DNA from: Armillaria gallica
Lineage: Eukaryota > Basidiomycota > Agaricomycetes > Agaricales > Physalacriaceae
Direction: 5' to 3'
Length of the DNA: 64,000 nt
NCBI GenBank assembly: GCA_037576215.1
Contig: JBANDB010000003.1
Location: forward strand, 7,378,001 to 7,442,000
In this document: positions 46,078-57,059 of the stretch, one piece after another
How the letters are laid out: the number at the start of each line of letters is the position of its first letter
How positions within the stretch are numbered: the stretch's first letter is position 1
Position numbers and translations under genes: made by a program
The notes under the pieces: generated by a model
Seen by the model: only the letters and a program-made list of their open reading frames with translations
The model's database searches: none
Told to the model about the DNA's origin: nothing

Positions 46078-46308
46078 TCGCCATCCATAATTCATGATGA
46101 ACTGGCTGTAGTCCAGGTGATGGCAGGATCTAACACTGCCTTATTAAAGAGGACTAGATGTGAGATCATGCATGCTCTAACACTCTTACACAACTACACT
46201 ACTAGTATTGAAGTTGTCTGGGATTAAATTTGATATTGTTCTCCTTTCCTCTGTATCAGTATATATAGTCCAGTTTGACCTTGAAACTTCCTCCTCTGTC
46301 CACTTGAC

Positions 46309-46870
46309 ATGTCTTCTCCTAAGCTGCCCTTCAATGTTCTCACTGATATTATGTGCTTATCTGCACTGATCTGTGCTGATCTTTCCTCTTGCCTGACAGT
46401 GTCCCATGCATGGTATAGTGTCAGTATCTGCCAGTTGGTTCATGTTATTTATTTGAACAATGAGTGGGATTGCACTTTTTGGTCTAACTACCTGCAGAGA
46501 TGTCCTATTGTTGCTCCATATGTTCACGTATTGCAAGTCAATGGTCAAAGCATGCCCTTTTCCTTCATCCTCCTCATGAATATCCTCACTGTATGCCTGA
46601 ATGTGGAATGATTCCATGACCAGAATTTAGACCTCAATGATTTACATGGACCTGTCTTTTTTATAGGTCCAATGGAGGTCAAACTCACTGCATGTATGTT
46701 CAGCAGTGCAGGTGTTCATGCCTTCTTGGCCTGTTCCGATATAACAAGCCTTACAATTGTATCACAATCCTTCCCAACCTTCAATAGCAATAGTCCCTTT
46801 TGCTATGGTCCCCCTTGTTTGATGCAGAGGCTGTCCATCATATGTATGGCTATATCAGATGTTATTTGAT
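46309..46870 (+). pseudogene. F-box-like protein relic
   Basis: The frame 46309-46611 begins MSSPKLPFNVLTDIM and continues DLSSCLTVSHAWY, the pattern of an N-terminal F-box (LP...VL, then L...V...W), which in intact proteins binds Skp1 in a ubiquitin ligase. After a gap with a stop, 46672-46869 (MEVKLTACMFSSAGVH ... SLTIVSQSF) could be the next exon with leucine-rich character. No complete gene can be assembled and the region is CpG-poor, so I call it a relic. It starts about 230 bp right of TIR element A. Confidence 0.45.
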
Positions 46871-48420
46871 TGTTCACATGTGTGCCACCTACACTCATGC
46901 TGTTCAAAACAGCGGAGCTAGACATCATACATGGTGCAATGGCTCAGCCAGTATGGAACATTTGACTTGTTGTACCATCTTTCAGCCCTGCTGTTCAGCA
47001 TATGTTGATAAATTCAGTCAGTTTGTGCTATTATTCTTGCTATGTGTTTATACTCATTCATCTGCAGATGCATTTCCACCTCTGTCCATTTTTTTAACCT
47101 GTCAAATATGGTTTCCATCCAGTGGTTTGCATATATGACATGTGAGAATAATCCAATGTCCACCCTCAACATGCTATGGTCTATCCCTAGAAGTGCTCCC
47201 CTTTGACATGTCTCCCTTGGTGCCAGTCTCACCGACCAGAGGTGGTGAATGGTGCCTGTAGTCCTGTGTCAATTCCATCAGATGATCAGCTTGTCTCTAG
47301 CTTATCATCAGCTTCCCCCTAACAGAGATATGGTGAACATATGTGAACATGTCAAGGGGGTGGCAGGATTCAAGAAAGACACATGTCATGTATTTTCATG
47401 TTTAAGGATGGGCTGGACCCCCCCTTCTCCCCCTCTCCTGCCATATACAGAAATAATATATACATATTGGGATGGCTTAGTAACACAAATCTTAGTTACT
47501 GGAGTGATGCCAGTATATGCCAGTGTACTGCTGATAATTGCCAGTTGGCTACCATACCTCACATTAGCAAGGAACATGTTTATGGTGAGTATTTCACAAT
47601 AAAACAATCTCTATTCAGATGAGACTATTGAAATAAAGAGAAATTGGACCACTAGGTAAGTCCTACAGTGCTATATCCTAAAATAGAGCACACAAAGTGC
47701 ATGTCACTTTTGCATTTAAGGCTTGGACCCCTACTCCCCCTCTCCCCTACCATATGTGCTGGATTTTAGCCATGCCTCCCCCTTGGAACATATTGCTATC
47801 TCTTACTGTGTGTTCTCTGAATTCTGGGAGCATATGTGCATTTATAATTGATATAGGCCTTACTGCTGCTACTCATGACATTGGATAGCATCCAGATGTT
47901 CCAGTTATAGCACCATCCCTGCAAATTACAGTGATCACCTGGTCCTTTATACACCACTATTCCTTTATACACCACTATTCCTTTATACACTGCAATATAA
48001 CTTCTCTTTTTGTGCTGCAATGGTTCCAGTTTTATTTTTATTTTCTCAAGTACAGTATAGGCCATCATACTATCAACGAAAATCAAGTCAAACAGCCTTG
48101 AATCCATCAGGAAAAAATCAAAGGTGAAAGATATGAATTTTGGCAAAATATAAATACAGGTTTAGAACAAAGTACAGGCACTGGGGTGCATATCGGAGTG
48201 TTTTAAATTGGTTATATAGCTATAATGATGGATTTCTTCTGTAGGACTATGGGCCAGAGATCAGTTGTTGTGGTACTATAGGCAAAACAAGCCAGAAACC
48301 CTTGTCAGAACTGTGAGAAATGTGTCCAAATCAGGAAACAGTGGCCCAAATTTGGCACACAGAAACCAGTGTACAAAGGTCCCAGTAACTGGAAATTATA
48401 GGCCTTTCTCAAAAAAACTC
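46871..48420. other. No supported gene; short tandem repeat at 47943-47991
   Basis: The 18-bp unit TCCTTTATACACCACTAT is present about 2.7 times at 47943-47991. Elsewhere there are only short unconserved frames and C-rich runs near 47410 and 47740. Confidence 0.45.
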
Positions 48421-48850
48421 ACCACACCATTAAATCATTATCGAATAACCCGAATATTAGAATTCATACTCTTTCCGTACAGCGATAGAGTTTGGTTAAG
48501 TAATAACATGGTCAACATCTCAGCCATGTTTAAATGCAATAATGTTTAAACACATAGTTTAATCATTTGTTTTAAAACATATATTACAACAAATGTATTG
48601 ATTATCTACATACCCATCACTATTTTCTTGATTAATCCGGAGACGATTAAAACAATGATTAATCCCTGATGTTTAACCAGCATAGATACAAAATGAACAA
48701 ACAAAATACATGCACTGAATACCTCTGAAGAGAACAGCGACGATTAAAACACTCGTGTTTAAACACCCTGATTAAACATCGGTTATTAAAAGCCCTGTTT
48801 AACAGAAATCTAAATGTACCGCATGAGAGATCATTGTACCCAAGCAACCG
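48421..48850. repeat. AT-rich cluster of GTTTAAAC / GATTAAAC words
   Basis: GTTTAAACA (48543, about 48757) and many ATTAAAC/GTTTAA relatives are packed into about 400 bp just beyond the 3' end of the minus-strand gene. The words are palindromic or near-palindromic. Possibly a terminal region of an unidentified element; no ends found. Confidence 0.4.
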
Positions 48851-48851
48851 C

Positions 48852-51800
48852 CTATTTTCTGCGAGGCTTCTTCTTTGATGGCTGTCCGCCATCATCACCA
48901 TTGCCACCTTTGCGCTTACCAGAAGATCTGAGAGTTCTCAGCTCCTTGTTGCTGTGGGTAACACGACTCGGTGCTGCAATTACCGGAGCCGTCTTGTTCT
49001 TGGAGCCAGGAGGTCGTCCACGGCCTCGCTGTGCTGGCTTACCACTCTTGACATCCTCTTTTGCACCCTCCTCTTTGTGATCACTGTGAATCAGGTCCTG
49101 CTCAATGTCTGGTTCTGGTTCAGGGCTCTCTGAAGGCAGCGGCTTCACAGGACTCGTCGGGAGTGGAGGGGTCATCGGACGAACTGGAGTCTTGACAAGC
49201 GGAGGCAGCAGCTGAACAGGACTCTCTGCTGGTGGAGGCGAAGGTGGAGGCTGAACAGGACTCGTTGGGAGTGGAGTGGTCATCGGACGAACTGGAGTCT
49301 TGATAGGCGGAGGTGGCAGCTGTACAGGACTCTTCGGGAGTGGAAGTGTAACCAGGCGAACTGGTGTCTTGACAGGTGAAGGCAGCACACGAAACACAAA
49401 CGGATCATCTACGTGCTCTCGCAAGAACTCAGCCACTTGAATGACCTCACTCATCTTCATCGTCTCGGGGTTCCTGAATAGTACTGGAAACTTGAACTTG
49501 GCAGCATCGTAAAATTCCTCAATGCGATCCCATGGGATGTCAGGCATGCTGCGTACCCCCATTTCAGCTAAGAATGAGACCGTTAGTGTGGTTCTCATGT
49601 CCATAAGCAAAAGAACAAACCCGTGGCACAGATGTTGGACCACAGTTGGCGCATACTCCTTGACCAACATTGTATCCAAGTCGGCTATGAAGAGGCGCTT
49701 GCCGTCTTTTCTTTGGACACTTTGGTCAACGAGACCTGAGCCACTTGGTAAGAGAGGGAATGTAGCATGCCATTACGGAAAGTTGACACACCTTCCGCTA
49801 AAGCTGGGCCAGACCATCGCAACCATAAATCCGTCAAACTTTGGTAAGAATTGATGCCTGCATGCTCGAAGTCGACATTGCTGAACATGTTTGCAGAATC
49901 GTGTCGTGGGTGCATCTGGATTCTGTGACTTGATTAACACCAGAAAAAGTATCAAAGAAGAATCACTCACTGCCCTGCCGTTGCACCTCCTTCAACGTCC
50001 AGGTCTCTTATGGTGAAGAAAAGCAGCATTTCAGCACCTCCAAGAGGTCCGTCTGGAGAGCACAGATGCTGAAGAATCTTCGGCATAAGCAGCCCAAATT
50101 CAGCCACGTTTCTTTCAATAAGGTCAGTGCAGCTGTTGGCGTACAGAAGTAGACAAACACTCACTGGTCACGGTTTGTCTTGTGCTCATGTGCCTCATCT
50201 TCTTTTGTCGCATGCTCATCATCTGATAATGTTCCCCACATCCTCCCCAAAATCCTTTGATAACAACCCGCCCGATTGCAATTCACCTTACAAACTAGCG
50301 CAAGGTCTGTTTCAAAGAACTCATCTTCGTCCTCATTTTCGTCCTCGTCCTCATCATCTTCTTCCTCCTGATCATGATCCTCATCGTCTTCATCGGCATG
50401 ATATTCACCACCCTGCTTCCGCACTTCCTCAATTAGCTGGCGCACTCTACAACAAATGACCTCGTTCATAGTAGCGGTGAAAATGTCCTTGCTGGTCTTT
50501 GGCTTAGCGAAAGCCAACAGAGCGGCAGTTAAACTTTCTGTGGAGGTCACGGAGACCTCGTTGCGTCTAGTGCAGGTTGCTGCATCCTTCTTGAAGTTCA
50601 ACAGTTTGCGTTTCAGTCCCTGAAAATCTAGTCAGCCCTTGATGGCATGCAACATGGACCATGACTGCCTACCTGCATCCTGTCACGCTTTGAACATCCA
50701 GCGGTGATGAGCCTCCAGGCTCTGTACGCTCAGAATTTGCGGATTTTGCCTGCTAATTAACGCTATTGTCCCTTCAACGGCCTTTCAGCAAACCAATGAT
50801 TGCATGCACATTGATACCACTTTCATCCTACAGCAACCACTCCTTACGTGCTTTGTTATCCATCCCATCTTGCCACGCATCATAATTGCCGTACTTCATC
50901 ATGGCAAGGCACTTTCGATCGACAATCAGCCCAATACAGAATTGATGCATCACTCAGAAGCACTCAGTTGACGTGCTCATTGATCACTTAATGAAAATGA
51001 CGTGATTGGCATGAGTACCCTCTCAGCTACGGCAATTGCAGCTACGGCAACTACAGACCATGTTTACTAAGGCTGTTACTCTGCCAAGGCCTCAAGAAAA
51101 CATTGCCCCACGTGCATTCCTCAGTACGACGACTATCGCTCAGTAATCCGCAGCTAAACAGCACCTAACGATCCGTGCATCGCTCAACAAAAACCATACA
51201 GTTCACATCCATACGCGGCAATGTCGACAAGTTGCTGTTACTTTAGAAGACCAAGGACCATATGTTACCTACGATTTTTACAAAGCCAAGGCTTTACGGC
51301 CTTACTAAGTCTCGCATATATACTCTATTTATAAATTCGTACTTGTAGTATAAAAACTAGTTAGAAAACGTAGTTCAAAAGCAGTTCATCTCCAGTTGAC
51401 CCCAGACTACGTCAATTATTGTCACGCTCTAGTCTATCGCCAGTAAACAACGTTTATTACCGTTCTACGGCAATATACCATTTGCACCAGCATATTCTTG
51501 ATCGCATGTCGACTCTTGAGCTCACCAGAGTTATCTCATGGTTTTAACTGTGAAGAGTCCTTCGCTACGCGCTCTTCGCTCTTAACACTATTGGTGCACG
51601 CTCGTACTGTGCCAATACGTGGTCGCCGCACTATACCTCGCCCACGTTATCTTTTATAGGCCATCATCGTTTCACTTTCACACCATTGGAGTTTTTACCA
51701 TTTCTCTTTCACCATCGTTATTGTCGCCCACTTGGGTAGTCTCAGAGCAGACTTAGGATCAGTTTCAGCCAGTTTTTGTATAGTATCAGTCCCCCGAGTG

Positions 51801-52750
51801 GACTTGAAGGTTAGTTTGACATAGGATAGGATCGTGTCAGTACCAGACAAGTTTTGACATCGACTCAGCACCCTCACATCGTATAGGACCAGTATCGCCA
51901 CCAGTTTTTGTAGTTCCACATTTTCTCTCGCCAGTCCACCCTAAGCACCTCGTTCCACGTTTATTTCGCCACTCGCAGTCCCCACGCCGTTTTCTCATCG
52001 CCTCGCTCACCCATAGATTATTGCCGACCGTTTAGTCTATTCTCCATCGTTCACCTCGCTCCGATTAACGTCCAGCGACGTTTTCTAGTCTCGCAGCATG
52101 TTTTCTCATACGGATTCGTGGTATTCACGTCATACCCGTTTTCGTTCCCTCTCATTTCGAGGGATCCCTACCGGCTTGAAGCCATAGCATTTAGTACTCG
52201 ACTACCAAGCAGTACTACTTCGCAGACTTAAAGTCGCAGTGTATTCTTGCGTATAGAGGAATTGTTCTACTGCACGGAGGTGCCCCGAACCACTCGCACA
52301 CACGATCGCCTTGATTGCCGTGCCACTACGTTAATTAACCAAGCTCATTCCGAGTTGGTGTTGCCGTTGCCACGGAAGTCTTAGGCCCATCAGTGGGCAT
52401 GACTTCATTCGCGAACACAGGGTTTTTCATGAGTTTGGTCACAGCTGTGGACTTCCACTCTGTCAGAGTCGCACGTTGAATGTCTGGCTTGGCTAGCACT
52501 TCAGCGAACTCCTCTAGCATCTCTGCTATGAGAGGTTCCTGATCCACAGTGAACGGAAACTTCGCCTCTCGGCCACCTGCATCATGAAATCCTCAGCTCG
52601 CTTGCAGACCAATGTAATTTTCTACATATGTTTCCCCTTGGCTGGCGCAGGATCATCTGCAGCCAATGCGGACAAGGCTTCTTGAACTTTTGCGACGCCG
52701 GACTTCAAGACTTGGGCCTTGCGATTGGCTGCAAGGGATCATAAGTTCCT
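48852..52750 (-). pseudogene. Multi-exon gene with acidic tract and AT-hook, interrupted by TIR element B
   Basis: Spliced minus-strand coding sequence. N-terminal part (52750-52393): LAANRKAQVLKSGVAKVQEAL, then KFPFTVDQEPLIAEMLEEF, ending FANEVMPT at the insertion. It resumes at 50700 (GCSKRDRMQ, intron, GLKRKLLNFKKD...), continues to a long Asp/Glu tract (about 50300-50400), then SCTDLIERNVAEFGLLMPKILQH, and ends with a Pro-rich region of repeated SPVQ/KTPVRP units and an AT-hook RGRGRPPGSKNK near 49010-49040. A TAG in the N-terminal exon and an apparent one-base shift near 52567 damage it further. A nuclear DNA-binding role is suggested by the AT-hook only. I do not recognise the family. 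Intron positions between 50161 and 49680 are uncertain. Confidence 0.6.
50705..52392 (-). mobile_element. TIR element copy B (1688 bp), inserted in a coding exon
   Basis: Ends TGATGAGCCT (50705) and AGGCCCATCA (to 52392), one mismatch between the inverted repeats. Flanks GCGG and GTGG agree at three of four bases and fit a 4-bp duplication with one C-to-T change. Deleting the element plus one flank rejoins VMPT with GCSKRDRMQ in frame in the host gene. Inverted relative to copies A and C. No coding sequence inside. Confidence 0.83.
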
Positions 52751-52856
52751 GTTTGCGAAGAGAAGCCAACACAATGTATGGTCTGGATGCCCTGGAGTAG
52801 TATTCGCACTCTTGTTATGACCCATTTGCTCCCAAGTAGAAAAAGTAACGATTTGA

Positions 52857-52880
52857 TGGTGATGGTGATGGTGATGGACA
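52857..52880. repeat. GGTGAT microsatellite
   Basis: Four GATGGT/GGTGAT units in a row. Ordinary short repeat. Confidence 0.7.
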
Positions 52881-53187
52881 GAAAACGCGTGCGTGGAGGA
52901 GGAGAGAATTGGGAGACAGTCCAACCTAGACCAAACACTTGGACAGTGGCATCAGCATGTTTAATGTGAAGTGTTATTGTTTGACTATATCTGCAACATT
53001 AGCCATTGTGCAAGCAAAGTCAAATTTCACTCACACAAAGACAAATCCCGTGCATCCAAGGTGGCATCTCGGACAGTATCGGTCCCCACCATGGAGAATA
53101 ATGTTCAGAAAGGTACAGACTGTAGCAGAAGAAAGATAACAAAGATATGTCATATGTGATTATAACAAAATAACTACTAGAGAACTA

Positions 53188-54446
53188 AATCAGTTGTAAG
53201 ACCACTCCCTCTAGCGCCGCTTTCTTCCACATATCCCAGAGTAGTGGTACTCCTGCACCAACTTTTTTCATGAACACAGGGGTCCCCGCGGTGCCATAGA
53301 GCAGCTCATTCCATTCTAATTTCATCCATCTGTCCTCTTGCGCAAACCCAAAAACCTCAAACTGTTCGCCCTTCTCTACTGCAATCGAACCTAGCTCCAT
53401 TTTGTGATCATCGAGGTAGAGAGCACCACCAGGGCGGGCATCAACGACGAGTCGAACAGGCACCTGATCAAGCTGGGACACAGCATAAGTATCTACATGA
53501 CAACGATAAATGCTAGAAACATACCTTTTCAAAATAAAATAGAGTGACACCATCATCTTCCTCATTAAATCCCTCAAGATTGTAGGGTTGTTGACGTTGC
53601 GGTGCTTGAGCACGTTGACCAGGCATATTCCCTCCAACAGGCCGAACATTGTCGTCATCCAGCAGCTCAATAACTTCAACTTCTGGGCCCGGCGCTCTGG
53701 TAACTGCAGTTCGACCCGGTCGCCCCGACGATGCTTGTTGTTGGGAGTGAGGGGCAGCTTCGTCATTGCTTATATCTACAACCTGTCGATCCGTGTGCTC
53801 TGGAATGGGAAGCGGTGGGAGCGGTGGGAGCAGTTGTGAACGTTGACAGTGGCGGTGGGGTTGCAAAGGTAGGATGGGAAAGCGGGATCCTGGTCCGAGG
53901 AAGTTGCCATCAATGACAATACCTCGCAATTGAAGCATTCGTTGCATGAAAATGTCCGCATCTAAAACATGTGAGGGAAGACCTGACGCCATGACTTTCT
54001 CGACAGCGCGACATGTTTTGTTGTTGCACTACATCACAAGATTGTCAATGAAGGTCTTGAAACGGACTTGAAAATGTACCTGAAGCCTTTGTACACCCAA
54101 GTTCACATATTCCACGTCGATTCTAGAACGAACTTCGCCGGAATCACTGACATCCATGACCAACATCCAAGGTTCTAGACAGTCACGACATAAGCGCGGG
54201 ATGTTTCGCTCGGGATAGGACCCGTGCTCCTGCTTGTTGGCAATCACAAGCTGGGCTTCCACGACCGCGTTAATGTGTGCCTGATCTGCCACCCATTTTT
54301 TTGGAAGGGGGACGCGTCAAGTAATCGGGTGGAGGGTAGGGGACTCGACGTCGCAGGCATGGACCATTGGTGGGCATGTTGAGCACTGCAACGCAACCCG
54401 ACTTCTTCTTGTCTGCAGCGGTACGCTGTGGAGGCATGATAGTTAC
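53188..54446 (-). CDS. Multi-exon hypothetical protein, possibly frameshifted
   Basis: Read leftward: MPPQRTAADKKKSG ... YPPPDYLTRPPSKK (from about 54436); WVADQAHINAVVEAQLVIANK ... NLGVQRLQ; intron 54080-54031; CNNKTCRAVEKVMASGLPSHVLDADIF ... DGVTLFYFEK; intron (GTATGTTTC ... GTCCCAG, about 53523-53475); LDQVPVRLVVDARPGGALYLDD to the stop at 53185-53190. The first and second blocks are in different frames and meet at a run of seven A's (about 54293-54299), so either a one-base slip or an unseen intron lies there. Four cysteines (LCRDC, CNNKTC) could bind metal. There is a low-complexity Pro/Gln centre. Family unknown. Confidence 0.5.
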
Positions 54447-54699
54447 AGGAACTGTGACTATAAGGTGGGAGGGGGGATTTTTAGAAAGAAATCTTTTATA
54501 TGTATGCGTCAGGACAATAGAAAATAAGACTAGAGGGATCACAAACACACCTTCCATTGTTTGCACTTTTGTCTGATCTCTACCAGCCGCTGAGTGGCAT
54601 CCAAGGTCCATATTGGCGACTGGGACGATTGAATGAGAAGGATGAAGAAATGGCATTTGAAGAGGCCGAGGCTTGCGACTCGCAGCTTGAGTTTGAAAT

Positions 54700-55187
54700 T
54701 TGAAGATGGCCGGCTGTTATAAATATCATCTAGATGGAAATGCATTAGTACTCACACAGCCCAGTCAGCAGTCTGAAGTACCTACCGTTCTTGGCCAGTG
54801 ATTGGGTGTTTCCGCCGAATACGAGACCACCATTATGGTGATCCATATGGGGCCATACAAGAACACCACACTGATGGAATGTCAAGTGCACGAAGGCGAC
54901 CCATATGGGTCAACGCTCTTCCGAAGGCCACGTCGAGATCCTGTGATACGAGAGGAAAGACCAAAAGTTCAAGAGAGGGAGAGAGAGGGTGATGGGGTAT
55001 GCAATACAAACAGAGAGCGTCTTGGTGGGTGACAGAATAAGCGCCGTTGATGGAGACAACTCTGTTTTTAAGCGGAGCATCAATGATAAACGTTAAACAC
55101 ACATGCAATCACTTCCACAATCCGCATTAAGTATCAGAGAAATACTGCCTTCGAAATCGTTTTGCTTTGTGTTGTAAGCTTCTTCAT
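54700..55187. other. Intergenic, no supported gene
   Basis: Short frames only (for example plus 54802-55032, rich in charged residues). It separates the gene above from TIR element C. Confidence 0.3.
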
Positions 55188-55191
55188 CCGT

Positions 55192-56961
55192 TGATGAGCC
55201 TAGACTTCCGTGGCAACGGCAACACCCAAAACTCGGTGAGAGCTTAGGCAATTAACGTAGCAACACAGCAATCAAGGCAATGTGTTTGCGAGTGGTTTGG
55301 TGCACCTCCGTGCGGTCAATTCCTCAATGACACAAGATACACTGCGACTTTCAGTCAGCGAAGTAGTACTCTTGGTCAAGGAGTACTAATAGACGTTGGC
55401 TGTAAGTCGGGAAGGATCTCGATAAACGAGATGGGACGGAATCTGGTATGACTTGAATACCAAGAAACCGCAATAGAAACTGCGAAAATGGTCTAGAGAC
55501 CACGAAAATGGGTCTAGAAATCGTGGCAATGCTCTAGAAATCGTAGCAATGTGCTAGGAAACGTGAGGATGGACTGTAAATCGTGGGGAAGGACTAGAAA
55601 ACGTTGCGATGCTCTAGTAATTGTGGGGGAGGACTAGAAATCGTGTGGAAGGACTGGTAATTGTAGCAATGCTTTAGAAATCGTAGCAACACGCTAGAAA
55701 TCGTAGCAACGGTCGAGAAATCGTGGGGATGGACTGGAAAACGTGGGGAAGGACTAGAAAACGTTGCGATGCTCTAGTAATCGTGGCAATGGACTAGAAG
55801 ACGTCGAAATAGCCTAGTAAACGTGGCTTGGGGTGTACCTAATATTGTGAGTCGAAACAATAGCAATAAACGTACAGAGACTGTAAGAAACTGGTAGAAA
55901 TCGTAGCAACTGAGGTGCTGAGTGAGGTGCTGCGGCAATAGATGCATGGCAACTCCAAACAATGATAAAGACGAGGGTGATCCTATGGAGCTGAACTGGG
56001 CCTACACAGAGGCAATACTGAACTGGGTGATGAAAACGATGGCGATGTAGAAGGTGAAAGCGATAAAACAATCCTATGTGGTGAAAGTGAAGCGATGTTG
56101 TGGCATTAAAAGACAAAAGCAAGTTATTGACGCAAGATTTCGTGTATTGGTGCAACCAACAACGTTTAAAGAGTAAAGCAAGCGGTGGGGAATAACTTGG
56201 AGTAACCGTAGCTGACTGGTAATGCCGTAGCCTCGTCAACTGGGTAAGAACTAGCTCTAAAAATGCGGTATCTACCTAGTTTTTATACTACAAGTACGAT
56301 TTTATAAATAGAATATTCTTCGAAGCCTTAGTAAGGCTGTAAGTCCTTGGCTTTTGTAATAGCCATAGTAAACATATGGTATCTGTGGTTCTAAAGTAAC
56401 AGCAAGTCCTCGACGTTGCCATGTATGGATGCGAACCGTGTGGTTTTATTGAGCGGTGAGCGGGTCATAAGGTGCTGTGTAGCTGCGGATTATTGAGCTG
56501 CAGTTGCCGTGCTGAGGTGTATGCGTGGGGCAACGATAATTCGAAGTCTTGGCACTGTAACAGCCTTAGTAAACACGGTCTATAGTTGCCGTAGCTGTAA
56601 TTATCGTAGCTGGGAGGGTACTCGCGTCAATCATGTCATTTCATTAAATGATTGATGGGCACATCAACCAGATGCTTCTGAGTGATGTAGCAACCCCGTT
56701 TTAGGATGATTGTCGATCAAAGGTGCCTTGCCATGATGGGATACGGTAATTGTGATGCGAGGCGAGCTGGGAAGGATAATGGAGTGTGTGAGGAGTGGTT
56801 GTTACGGTTTTAGGATTGTATCTGAATGTTTGTGGCCTATACTGCGAAAATCCGTGGTATTATCAAGTGTGTGATGATTATAATGGCGTCGTTTCGAAGG
56901 TATTGGGTGATGGATGGCTAAATCCGCGAATTCTGAGCATACAGAGCCTGGAGGCTCATCA
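55192..56961 (+). mobile_element. TIR element copy C (1770 bp)
   Basis: Perfect 10-bp inverted ends TGATGAGCCT / AGGCTCATCA with a perfect 4-bp duplication CCGT (55188-55191, 56962-56965). Collinear with copies A and B. It lacks the solo LTR present in A and so shows the empty site. No coding sequence. Contains the minisatellite at 55470-55830. Confidence 0.87.
55470..55830. repeat. Degenerate ~20-bp minisatellite inside TIR element C
   Basis: About 16-18 units of the type CTAGAAATCGTGGGGATGGA, with recurring variants (GTAGCAATGCT, GTGGGGAAGGA). Copies A and B have only a few related units at the matching place, so the array expanded in this copy. Confidence 0.8.
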
Positions 56962-57059
56962 CCGTGCATTTCCAGTTCCTCCTCGATTTGACCTGAATAG
57001 GTTGACGTTTATAACCCACTTGACATTTCATATGCGGGTTCTTCTCTTTTGACCTTCTC

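Noticed and set aside
47249..47602. 117-codon plus-strand frame MVPVVLCQFHQMISLS
   Set aside because: Hydrophobic chance frame in CpG-poor decayed DNA; no homologue in the window and no motif.
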